Assembly: GCA_023404805.1 (NCBI GenBank)
Contig: JAEYAL010000187.1
Span: 1-7,253 of the forward strand
Source of the DNA: Actinomycetes bacterium
GTDB lineage: Bacteria; Actinomycetota; Thermoleophilia; Solirubrobacterales; Solirubrobacteraceae
Direction: 5' to 3'
DNA length: 7,253 bases
Positions 1 to 6,091 of the stretch are shown in pieces. The translations under genes and the position numbers were made by a program. The notes under the pieces were generated by a model that saw only the letters and a list, made by a program, of their open reading frames with translations, was not told where the DNA came from and did no database searches. Positions within the stretch are counted from its first letter, which is position 1; each line of letters opens with the position of its first letter.

Positions 1-149
1 GCCCCGTGCGCCGCCCCAAGCCCCGGCCCGCCGAACGACGCCGGCGCCGTCGCGTCCTGCTTCGGCCCCGCGAGCAGCCACAGCGTGCCGAGCAAGACGA
101 GGGCGAGCGCACCCCGTCCCCAGCGCCTCGCAACGTCCACCAAGTCCAC
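1..149 (-). CDS. N-terminus of a secreted or membrane-anchored protein (partial, runs off left edge)
   Basis: Reading leftward from a GTG at 149, the frame stays open to the window edge for 49 codons. It begins (M)DLVDVARRWGRGALALV and continues LLGTLWLLAGPKQDATAPAS. This is a textbook signal-peptide or signal-anchor shape: a short N-region with RR and R, a hydrophobic core at about residues 14-27, then a polar Ala/Pro/Gly-rich segment. No lipobox cysteine is visible, so a type I signal peptide or an uncleaved anchor is likelier than a lipoprotein. The two arginines are not in a clear twin-arginine context. GTG 149 is preferred over TTG 143 and GTG 140 because a TAGCGT hexamer ends exactly 7 nt upstream, as at other genes here; an in-frame stop lies at about 179-177. 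The gene is downstream of the antiporter on the same strand but separated by 159 bp with its own promoter-like signals. The function cannot be told from the fragment. Confidence 0.6.
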   Translation of the reverse strand, partial: MDLVDVARRWGRGALALVLLGTLWLLAGPKQDATAPASFGGPGLGAAHG

Positions 150-156
150 GCCCGCG

Positions 157-185
157 ACGCTATGGACGAGACGTCCTCATCTCAC
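157..185 (-). promoter_or_regulatory. Putative leaderless promoter of the left-edge gene
   Basis: On the minus strand a TAGCGT hexamer (162-157) matches the actinobacterial -10 pattern TAnnnT. Exactly 17 nt upstream sits GTGAGA (185-180), which matches TTGACA at 4 of 6 positions. The -10 ends 7 nt before GTG 149, placing the expected transcription start on or next to the start codon, so the mRNA would be leaderless. No Shine-Dalgarno sequence precedes the GTG. This is pattern matching only; no start site has been mapped. Confidence 0.45.
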
Positions 186-202
186 CACGCGATTGCACCA
201 AC

Positions 203-234
203 TCTGCGCAGAACCGCCCCGCATTCTGCGCAGA
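203..234. promoter_or_regulatory. Tandem identical 10-bp palindromes, candidate operator
   Basis: TCTGCGCAGA occurs at 203-212 and again at 225-234. Each copy is a perfect palindrome, and the copies are 22 bp apart, about two helical turns, so two dimers would sit on the same DNA face. They lie just upstream of the proposed -35 of the left-edge gene. Their centres are near -58 and -80 if transcription starts at 149, positions more typical of activator than repressor sites. They lie 70 bp or more past the antiporter stop, so they are not in coding sequence. The cognate regulator is unknown. Confidence 0.5.
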
Positions 235-308
235 CGGCGGGAGCGGCGGCCCGGCGAGGTCCGATCGAGACAGCCGCCCAGACAGGACTCCCGCGCGGCC
301 CGGCACCG

Positions 309-1874
309 TCAGTCGCGGCGGTCGAGCCGCAGGTCTTCGAGATCGAGGTCGCGCTCGATCTTGTGGAGCACGTCGGTGTGGATGAACCCGATGTCGCGCA
401 GGCGGATCAGCTCGGCCCGCTCGGCCTCGAGCGCCTCGCGGCGCAGGCGCTGGTACGCCTGCGAGCGGTCCTCGAGCTCGCCGTCGTCGTCCTCGTCGAA
501 GCGCGCCTTGAACCGCCGGATCCGGAACTCGTAGAGCCCCTTCATCCGGGTGGCCGTCTCCTCGCCGACCCAAGCCTCGGAGCCGAGCTCATCCAGCCGC
601 GCGATCGCCGCCTTGGCGGCCTTCAGGCGCGCCTTGGCTTCCTTCGCCTCATGCCCCTCTCGGTCGCTCAGCCCGAGCACGCGGATGATCGGCGTGAGCG
701 CGAGCCCCTGCCCGACGATCGTCACGAGGATCACGATGTAGACGAGCAGGATGATCAGGTCGCGCCCCGGGAACGGCTCGCCGGACTCGGTCGCGACCGG
801 GATCGACAGGGCCGCCGCGAGCGATACCGCGCCGCGCATCCCCGTGAAGGCGACGAGGAACGTCTCGCCCCACGGCGCGACCGGCCGCTTCAGCTCGCGG
901 ATCTGGTTGTTGGTCGCGCGATCGAACACCCCCCGAGACATCACCCACAGGAACCGCACCGCGATCACCGCGCTCGTCACCGCGAACCCCCACCACGCCA
1001 GCTGCTGGGTGCTGTACTGCTCCGACACCCCTTCGACGATCCCCGGCAGCTGCAGGCCGAGCAGGATGAACAGCGCGGCGTTGAGCACGAACATCAGCAC
1101 CTGCCAGACCGACGTCGACTGCAGGCGCGTCTCGGGCGTCACCAGGAACGGGGCACGCCAGCCAAGCCAGATCCCGGCGGTGACCGCCGCCAGGACGCCG
1201 CTGACTCCGAGCGCGTTGGCCGGCAGGTATGCCAGGAACGGCGAGAGCAGCGAGATCGAGATCTCGGTGAGCGGGTCGTCGATCGGCTTGCGGATCTTCG
1301 CGATCACGAACGCCACGGCGATGCCGACGAGGACGCCGCCGATCGAGTCGACGACGAACTCGGCGATCGCCTGCGGGGCGGAGAAGCTGCCGGCCACGAC
1401 CGCGGCGACCGCGAACTTGAACAGGATCAGCGCGGTCGCGTCGTTGATCAGCGCCTCGCCTTCGACCACAGTGACGAACCGCTGGGGCGCCCCGAGCCGC
1501 CCGGCGATCGCGGTCGCCGCCACCGGATCGGTCGGCGCGAGCACGGCGCCGAGCGTGAACGCCGCAGCCCAGGAGAGGTCGTCGACCACCTCGTGCGCGA
1601 CGACGCCGACCACCAGCATCGTCGCCACCACGAGCCCGATCGACAGCGACGCGATCGGCTGCAGGTTCGCGCGCAGATCGCGCAATGACGAGAAGAACGC
1701 CGCCCCGTAGAGCAGCGGCGGCAAGAAGATCACGAGCACGAGGTCCGGGCTGAGCTCCACATGCGGGAGTCCCGGCACGAAGCCGAGCGCCAGCCCGCCG
1801 AGGACCAGCACGATCGGATACGGGATCGAGACGTAGTAGGCGACGAGCAGCAGCGCCGTCACCAGGGCCAGCAC
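309..1874 (-). CDS. Na+/H+ antiporter, CPA1 family (bacterial NhaP/NHE-like type)
   Basis: A 521-residue inner-membrane cation/proton antiporter, expected to expel Na+ (possibly K+ or Li+) in exchange for H+ for pH and sodium homeostasis. About a dozen hydrophobic segments span residues 1-400. CPA1 hallmarks are IPYPIVLVLGG at 17-27, FLPPLLY at 50-56, LAPTDPVAA at 112-120 (Asp116), EGEALINDATAL at 138-149 with the Asn144-Asp145 ion-site pair of electroneutral exchangers, and GMRGAVSLA at 345-353 with Arg347. Residues 401-521 form a charged, helical cytosolic tail with an acidic run near 460-469. A tail of this kind fits the bacterial Na+/H+ antiporter subfamily TIGR00831, where it is thought to be regulatory. 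The gene lies 89 bp downstream of leuS on the same strand and may be read through from it. The start is uncertain: GTG 1874 has no Shine-Dalgarno or -10-like motif and gives a short first helix (see findings). Family assignment is firm; the ion is inferred. Confidence 0.93.
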   Translation of the reverse strand: MLALVTALLLVAYYVSIPYPIVLVLGGLALGFVPGLPHVELSPDLVLVIFLPPLLYGAAFFSSLRDLRANLQPIASLSIGLVVATMLVVGVVAHEVVDDLSWAAAFTLGAVLAPTDPVAATAIAGRLGAPQRFVTVVEGEALINDATALILFKFAVAAVVAGSFSAPQAIAEFVVDSIGGVLVGIAVAFVIAKIRKPIDDPLTEISISLLSPFLAYLPANALGVSGVLAAVTAGIWLGWRAPFLVTPETRLQSTSVWQVLMFVLNAALFILLGLQLPGIVEGVSEQYSTQQLAWWGFAVTSAVIAVRFLWVMSRGVFDRATNNQIRELKRPVAPWGETFLVAFTGMRGAVSLAAALSIPVATESGEPFPGRDLIILLVYIVILVTIVGQGLALTPIIRVLGLSDREGHEAKEAKARLKAAKAAIARLDELGSEAWVGEETATRMKGLYEFRIRRFKARFDEDDDGELEDRSQAYQRLRREALEAERAELIRLRDIGFIHTDVLHKIERDLDLEDLRLDRRD

Positions 1875-1963
1875 GCCGGCGAGCGCAGCCTGGTCGGTCC
1901 CGCCGTGCCCGGAGGAGGCGAGGACCGAGACCAGGTCGAGACCGAGGGGCGCGCTGATCGCGG

Positions 1964-4432
1964 CTACCGCACGACGAAGTTGACGAGCTTGCCCTGCACC
2001 ACGATCACCTTCACGACGGTCTTGCCGTCGAGGTGCGCGGCGACGTTGGGCTCGCTGCGGGCCAGCCGCTCGAGCTCGGCGTCATCGGCGTCGGCCGGAG
2101 CCGTCACGCGGCCGCGGACCTTGCCCATCACCTGGCAGACCAGCTCGATCTCATCGGCCGTCAGGAACTTCTCCTCGGCCGTCGGCCACGGCTCCTCGAA
2201 CAGGCGCGTGCCGCCGTTCAGCAGCGCGTACGCGTCGGTCGTGGAGTGCGGCGCGAACGGGTAGAGCAGCGAGTTCGCGGTCGACAGCGCGAACCGCACG
2301 ACGGCAGGCTCGGCGTCGCCGCGCTTGGCCGGCGAGACCTCGTTGAGCAGCTCCATCACGGCCGCGATCGCGGTGTTGAAGTGGAACCGCTCGCCGACGT
2401 CGCCGGTGACCTTGTCGATCGCCCAGTGCGCTTTGCGCAGCAGGCGCAGGCCGTCGGCGTTCGGCTCGGACGGCAGGTCGCCAGCCTCGAGCGTGTCGGC
2501 GGCCTCGGCGCTCATGCGCCACAGGCGGGCGATGAACTTCGACATGCCCTCGACGCCCTCGTCGCTCCAGTCGGCGTCCTGCTCCGGCGGGCCCATGAAG
2601 AGCACGTAGGTGCGCAGGGTGTCGGCACCGTAGCGGTCGACCATCACGCGCGGGGAGACGACGTTGCCCTTGGACTTGGACATCTTCGCCCCGTCCTTCG
2701 TGATCATCCCTTGGGTGAAAAGCGCCCTGAACGGCTCTCGCGCGGAGATGAGGTCCATGTCGGCGAGCGCCTTCGTGAAGAACCGCGCGTAGAGCAGGTG
2801 GAGGATCGCGTGCTCGACGCCGCCGATGTACTGGTCGACGGGCATCCAGCGGTCGACGATCTCGCGCGCGAACGGCGCCTGGTCGTTCTTCGGATCCGTG
2901 TAGCGCAGGTAGTACCAAGACGAGTCGACGAACGTGTCCATCGTGTCGGTCTCGCGCTTGGCCGGAGCGCCGCACGTCGGGCACGTCGTGTTGACCCAGT
3001 CCTCGGCGGCCGCCAGCGGCGACTTGCCCTTGGGCTTGTACTCGGTGATGTCCGGCAGCTCGACCGGCAGCTGGTCCTCTGGGACGGGCACGGCGCCGTG
3101 CACGTCGCAGTGGATGATCGGGATCGGGCAGCCCCAGTAGCGCTGGCGTGAGAGCAGCCAGTCGCGCAGGCGGTAGTTCACCGTCGCGCTGCCCTTGCCC
3201 TCGCGGTCGAGCCACGCGGTAATCTGGTCGAGCGCCTCGCGGTTGGGCAGGCCGTCGAACTGCGGAGCGCTGTTGATCAGCGGGCCGTCGCCGGTATACG
3301 GCAGTTCGGTCTCGGCGCCCTCAGCTGCGTCCGGGTCGGCGATGACCTGCTTCAGCGGCAGGTCGTACTTCTTCGCGAACTCGTAGTCGCGGCCGTCGTG
3401 CGCCGGGACGGCCATGATCGCGCCGGTGCCGTAGTCCATCAGCACGTAGTCGGCGACGAACATCGGCAGGAGCTCGCCGCTCACCGGGTTCGTGACGTAC
3501 CGGCCCAGGAAGACGCCGGTCTTCTCGCGGGAGTCGTCGCCGCGCTCGCGCGAGTCGGCGGTGAGCGCCTGGCGGACGTACTCCTCGACGCGCGCCTGCT
3601 GCTCGGTGCCCTCGGCGAGCTTGAGCACGTCGGGGTGCTCGGGGGCCATGACGAAGAACGTCGCGCCGAACAGCGTGTCCGGGCGGGTGGTGAAGACCTC
3701 GTATTCCGTGCCGAGATCGTCGCAGCGGAACGTGACCTGCGCGCCCTGCGAGCGGCCGATCCAGTTGCGCTGCATGGTCTTGACGTGGCCGGGCCAGTCG
3801 ATCGTGTCGAGGTCGTCGAGCAGCTGCTCGGCGTAGTCGGTGATCCGGAAGAACCACTGCGTGAGCTGGCGGATCTCCACCAGGGCGCCAGAGCGCTCGC
3901 CGCGGCCGTCGATCACCTGCTCGTTCGCGAGGACGGTCTCCTCGACCGGGTCCCAGTTGACCGCTGCTTCCTTGCGGTAGGCCAGGCCCTTCTCGAAGAA
4001 CTGCAGGAACAGCCACTGGGTCCAGCGGTAGTACTCGGGCGTGTGGGTGCCGAGCTCGCGGGTCCAGTCGATGGACACGCCCCAGCGGCGGAACTGCTCC
4101 TGGAAGCTCGCGATCGCGGCCTCGGTGGAGACGCGGGGGTGCTGGCCCGTCTTGATCGCGTGGTTCTCCGCCGGCAGGCCGAAGGCGTCGTAGCCCATCG
4201 GGTGCAGCACACGGTGGCCGGTGCGGCGCTTGTAGTGCGCCACGGCGTCGCCGATCGTGTAGTTCTTGAGGTGGCCGACGTGCGGCTCGCCGCTCGGGTA
4301 GGGCAGCATCTCGAGCACGTAGGCGTCGCGGTCGGTCGGGCCGTCCTCTGGGACGACCCAGGTCTGCTCTTCCTCCCAGACGCGCTGCCAGCGCGGCTCG
4401 ATCTCCTGCGGGTCGTAGCGGTACTCGGCCAT
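1964..4432 (-). CDS. leuS: Leucyl-tRNA synthetase (class I aminoacyl-tRNA synthetase)
   Basis: A complete 822-residue cytosolic enzyme that charges tRNA-Leu with leucine using ATP. Class I signatures are PSGEPHVGHLKN with HVGH at 51-54 (HIGH motif) and KMSKS at 583-587. The CP1 editing domain, which hydrolyses mischarged tRNA, is intact: the threonine-rich TTRPDT at 248-253, and GTGAIMAVPAHDGRDYEF with Asp349 as the likely conserved editing aspartate. A zinc-binding insertion is suggested by CDVH (Cys442, His445) and CPTC (Cys484, Cys487); the His replaces a Cys seen in some relatives. The anticodon-binding helical domain follows at about 625-750, and the small C-terminal domain ends VVVQGKLVNFVVR. 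Length is normal for bacterial LeuRS. ATG 4432 is chosen because MAEYRYDPQEIEPRWQ matches the family N-terminus; a longer in-frame extension only runs antisense to the divergent gene. TATCCT ends 9 nt upstream and there is no good Shine-Dalgarno, suggesting a leaderless or near-leaderless mRNA. Confidence 0.98.
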   Translation of the reverse strand: MAEYRYDPQEIEPRWQRVWEEEQTWVVPEDGPTDRDAYVLEMLPYPSGEPHVGHLKNYTIGDAVAHYKRRTGHRVLHPMGYDAFGLPAENHAIKTGQHPRVSTEAAIASFQEQFRRWGVSIDWTRELGTHTPEYYRWTQWLFLQFFEKGLAYRKEAAVNWDPVEETVLANEQVIDGRGERSGALVEIRQLTQWFFRITDYAEQLLDDLDTIDWPGHVKTMQRNWIGRSQGAQVTFRCDDLGTEYEVFTTRPDTLFGATFFVMAPEHPDVLKLAEGTEQQARVEEYVRQALTADSRERGDDSREKTGVFLGRYVTNPVSGELLPMFVADYVLMDYGTGAIMAVPAHDGRDYEFAKKYDLPLKQVIADPDAAEGAETELPYTGDGPLINSAPQFDGLPNREALDQITAWLDREGKGSATVNYRLRDWLLSRQRYWGCPIPIIHCDVHGAVPVPEDQLPVELPDITEYKPKGKSPLAAAEDWVNTTCPTCGAPAKRETDTMDTFVDSSWYYLRYTDPKNDQAPFAREIVDRWMPVDQYIGGVEHAILHLLYARFFTKALADMDLISAREPFRALFTQGMITKDGAKMSKSKGNVVSPRVMVDRYGADTLRTYVLFMGPPEQDADWSDEGVEGMSKFIARLWRMSAEAADTLEAGDLPSEPNADGLRLLRKAHWAIDKVTGDVGERFHFNTAIAAVMELLNEVSPAKRGDAEPAVVRFALSTANSLLYPFAPHSTTDAYALLNGGTRLFEEPWPTAEEKFLTADEIELVCQVMGKVRGRVTAPADADDAELERLARSEPNVAAHLDGKTVVKVIVVQGKLVNFVVR

Positions 4433-4504
4433 CTGCCCGGCAGGATATGTGAGGGCGGCGCCGAGCGGCCGGCAGGGGTTGCGGGGGTCGATACGGTGCG
4501 GCCC
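4433..4504. promoter_or_regulatory. Divergent leuS / DUF4253-gene promoter region
   Basis: These 72 bp separate two divergent start codons. On the minus strand, TATCCT (4447-4442) precedes leuS ATG by 9 nt. On the plus strand, TACGGT (4492-4497) precedes ATG 4505 by 7 nt. Both fit TAnnnT -10 elements, and neither start has a well-spaced Shine-Dalgarno sequence. I see no convincing -35 at 16-18 bp for either. There is no T-box or leucine attenuator-like leader, and with such short leaders there is no room for one. Confidence 0.45.
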
Positions 4505-5518
4505 ATGTCGGATCTCGGGAGTGAAGAAGAGCTCGAGCGGGAGGCGGCCGCGGTGCGGGACGCGCTCGCCGCGGCGGAGATAGGCGCTAGCGAAGTCACG
4601 GCCTTCTGGATCTGCGGGACGGACGACATCGGCGTCCAGCTGCTGCCCGCCGACGCCGACCAAACCTTCGAGGCGCAGCGCGACGAGTGGCGCCGCATTC
4701 GCGACGCGGTGCTGCCGCTCGGCCGGGTCCCTATCGGCACGGAGGAGTACTACGTCGACGCTGCGCAACTTGGCGGCGATGAGACCGCGTATGGCCGTGC
4801 CCACTGGGCTCCGAACGATCCGAGCGGGCCCGGCTTGCTGCCGCGCGCGCTGATCGATGCGTCATTCGACGTCGCAGCCGACCAAACCGAAGCGGAAGCA
4901 TTCGAGCGTCTCCACCCGCCCGAGCAAGACGAGCTCTGGTCGGAGGAGCGGACTCAGCGGCGGCTGGAGGAGTGGGCCGAATACACCTTGGCCAGCGAGC
5001 TGCGTTACACCGCTGCTCGCGTCGGCGAAGCACCCTCGGCAGACGCGGTCAAGGCCGCCCTTGGCGTTCCTCGCCGAGGAGTGATCGCCGGGCGCGAGGA
5101 CACAGAGCTGGACAGGTTCCTCTTCGACTGGGAAGAGGCACGCGCCCCGACCATCGAACCCGAATGGGACGAAGACTTTCATCCGCCGTACGAGCCCTGG
5201 AGCGCGGTCCACCTCCTGCCGTTGCCTTGGTCATGGGCCTGTCCGGCGTACCTCGCGTTCCAAGGAGCGCCCAATCGCCGAGAGGCGGCCCGGCTCATCG
5301 CCGTGCTGCGCAGCTGGCACGAGCGGCATGGGGTCGAGGTCAGGTCGCGAGATTCAGTCTTGCTCGAACTGGTCGTGGAGCGGCCGCCCGCCACACTCGA
5401 CGAGGCGTACCGCATGGCGATGCAGCTACACGGTGCCCATCGAACGCAGGGTCCGATGAGGGCGGCCGCCCGGGCGCTGTGGCAACGCCGCGAATTCACG
5501 CTCTATCAGCGGCCCTGA
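4505..5518 (+). CDS. DUF4253-like protein of unknown function
   Basis: A 337-residue acidic, soluble-looking protein with no signal peptide or membrane helix. The C-terminal part (about 233-335) resembles DUF4253. It has a hydrophobic strand HLLPLPWSWACPAYL (236-250), then REAARLIAVLRSWHERHGVEV (259-279), with the family-like pattern vLRxWxxrxGaelv. A strand LLELVVERPPATLDEAY (286-302) follows, like the family's hydrophobic-V-x-RPP-T-xxEA pattern. The usual 'CPD' after this helix is not present. The N-terminal half (1-220) is an alpha/beta-looking region I do not recognise; it is rich in Trp, Glu and Asp. The call is by eye and rests on motif order. ATG 4505 begins MSDLGSEEELEREAA and is 7 nt after a TACGGT hexamer, so probably leaderless. 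It is divergent from leuS and convergent with the small membrane protein (27 bp between stops). No context hints at a biochemical role. Confidence 0.8.
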   Translation: MSDLGSEEELEREAAAVRDALAAAEIGASEVTAFWICGTDDIGVQLLPADADQTFEAQRDEWRRIRDAVLPLGRVPIGTEEYYVDAAQLGGDETAYGRAHWAPNDPSGPGLLPRALIDASFDVAADQTEAEAFERLHPPEQDELWSEERTQRRLEEWAEYTLASELRYTAARVGEAPSADAVKAALGVPRRGVIAGREDTELDRFLFDWEEARAPTIEPEWDEDFHPPYEPWSAVHLLPLPWSWACPAYLAFQGAPNRREAARLIAVLRSWHERHGVEVRSRDSVLLELVVERPPATLDEAYRMAMQLHGAHRTQGPMRAAARALWQRREFTLYQRP

Positions 5519-5550
5519 GAGTACCGTCACTCGTTCGCGCGTGGCTCAGG
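5514..5550. terminator. Possible bidirectional terminator between convergent genes
   Basis: CCTGAG (5514-5519) pairs with CTCAGG (5545-5550), and a nested GAGT (5519-5522) can pair with ACTC (5530-5533). The outer repeat overlaps both stop codons. The stems are short and there is no T-tract on either strand, so this is weak. Part of the symmetry arises simply because both genes end in TGA. Confidence 0.22.
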
Positions 5551-5959
5551 CGTCGGCGGTGAGCGCCGGAGGCGCGTCCTGCGCGCGCGGCTGCGGCGCC
5601 GGGATGCGGGCGGTGAGGTAGAGGCCAAGGCCCGCGACCGCGATGAGATAGAGGCCTGCGCCGGCCGTGGTGGCGGCGTCGGCCGCTGCCGCAGCGGACC
5701 CAGCCATGAGCGCGCCGCCGGGCAGCGCGAAGATCACGAGGACCGCGAGCGCGGTGACGGCGACGCCGGTCAGCGCGACAGCGGTGCGGCGCTGCGCGTA
5801 GGCCGACACCACCGCGACGAGCGCTGCGCCGAACGCGATCGCGACGCCGAGCGGCGAGGCGCCGCCAGCGGCTCCGTCGACCATCACCCACGGCGCCGCC
5901 GCGCCGATCACGAGCAGCAGCGCGCAGGCGTAGGTAAGTCCGCGCGCGATCCAGGTCAC
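5546..5959 (-). CDS. Small four-helix integral membrane protein, function unknown
   Basis: A 137-residue, Ala/Gly/Leu/Val-rich membrane protein. Predicted helices are at about 6-26, 35-54, 58-79 and 97-117, with a cytosol-like, Pro/Ala-rich polar tail (118-137). The segment APWVMVDG just after helix 1 resembles the PW motif found after the first helix in several actinobacterial small membrane proteins, including Trp-operon-associated ones; that similarity is only suggestive and no trp gene is nearby. The QRR between helices 2 and 3 (56-58) suggests that loop is cytosolic. GTG 5959 is chosen because no ATG, GTG or TTG occurs further upstream before the in-frame stop. A GATCCT hexamer ends 7 nt before it, matching the spacing at other starts though not the full TAnnnT consensus. 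It is convergent with the DUF4253-like gene and divergent from the coiled-coil gene. Confidence 0.75.
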   Translation of the reverse strand: MTWIARGLTYACALLLVIGAAAPWVMVDGAAGGASPLGVAIAFGAALVAVVSAYAQRRTAVALTGVAVTALAVLVIFALPGGALMAGSAAAAADAATTAGAGLYLIAVAGLGLYLTARIPAPQPRAQDAPPALTADA

Positions 5960-6091
5960 GCGAGACAGGATCCCAGAGGCGCGCCGACGCGTCCAACCAC
6001 CAGAAAGTTTGTGCCGATTGCGCAGGACTCAGGGGCCCTGCCGGCGAAGGAAATATCCATGACGACCGGAGCGCAGCGTACGATCGCCCGC
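5960..6091. promoter_or_regulatory. Divergent promoter region of the membrane-protein and coiled-coil genes
   Basis: This 132-bp gap holds a plus-strand TACGAT (6079-6084) ending 7 nt before ATG 6092, and a minus-strand GATCCT (plus 5967-5972) ending 7 nt before GTG 5959. An odd-centred palindrome, CAGGGGCCCTG, lies at 6030-6040. An AAGGA (6047-6051) sits 7 nt before an alternative ATG at 6059. Upstream of 6047 I see no other clear motif. Confidence 0.4.

Noticed and set aside
235..308. Intrinsic terminator after the antiporter
   Set aside because: I looked for a GC hairpin with a T-tract on the minus strand and found only scattered short G/C matches with no T-run.
6..1688. A 560-residue plus-strand open frame
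   Set aside because: It is antisense to the antiporter and very rich in Arg, Asp, Glu and His with no recognisable domain; long shadow frames are expected at this GC content.
2033..3151. Long plus-strand frame within leuS
   Set aside because: It is antisense to an unmistakable, full-length leuS and has low-complexity Arg/Val/Leu content.
4433..4804. In-frame N-terminal extension of leuS
   Set aside because: The LeuRS family N-terminus matches ATG 4432. The extension lies antisense to the start of the DUF4253-like gene and resembles nothing in LeuRS.
5979..5986. GGCGCGCC palindrome as an operator
   Set aside because: It is a low-complexity G/C palindrome expected by chance at this GC content, with no second copy or useful spacing.
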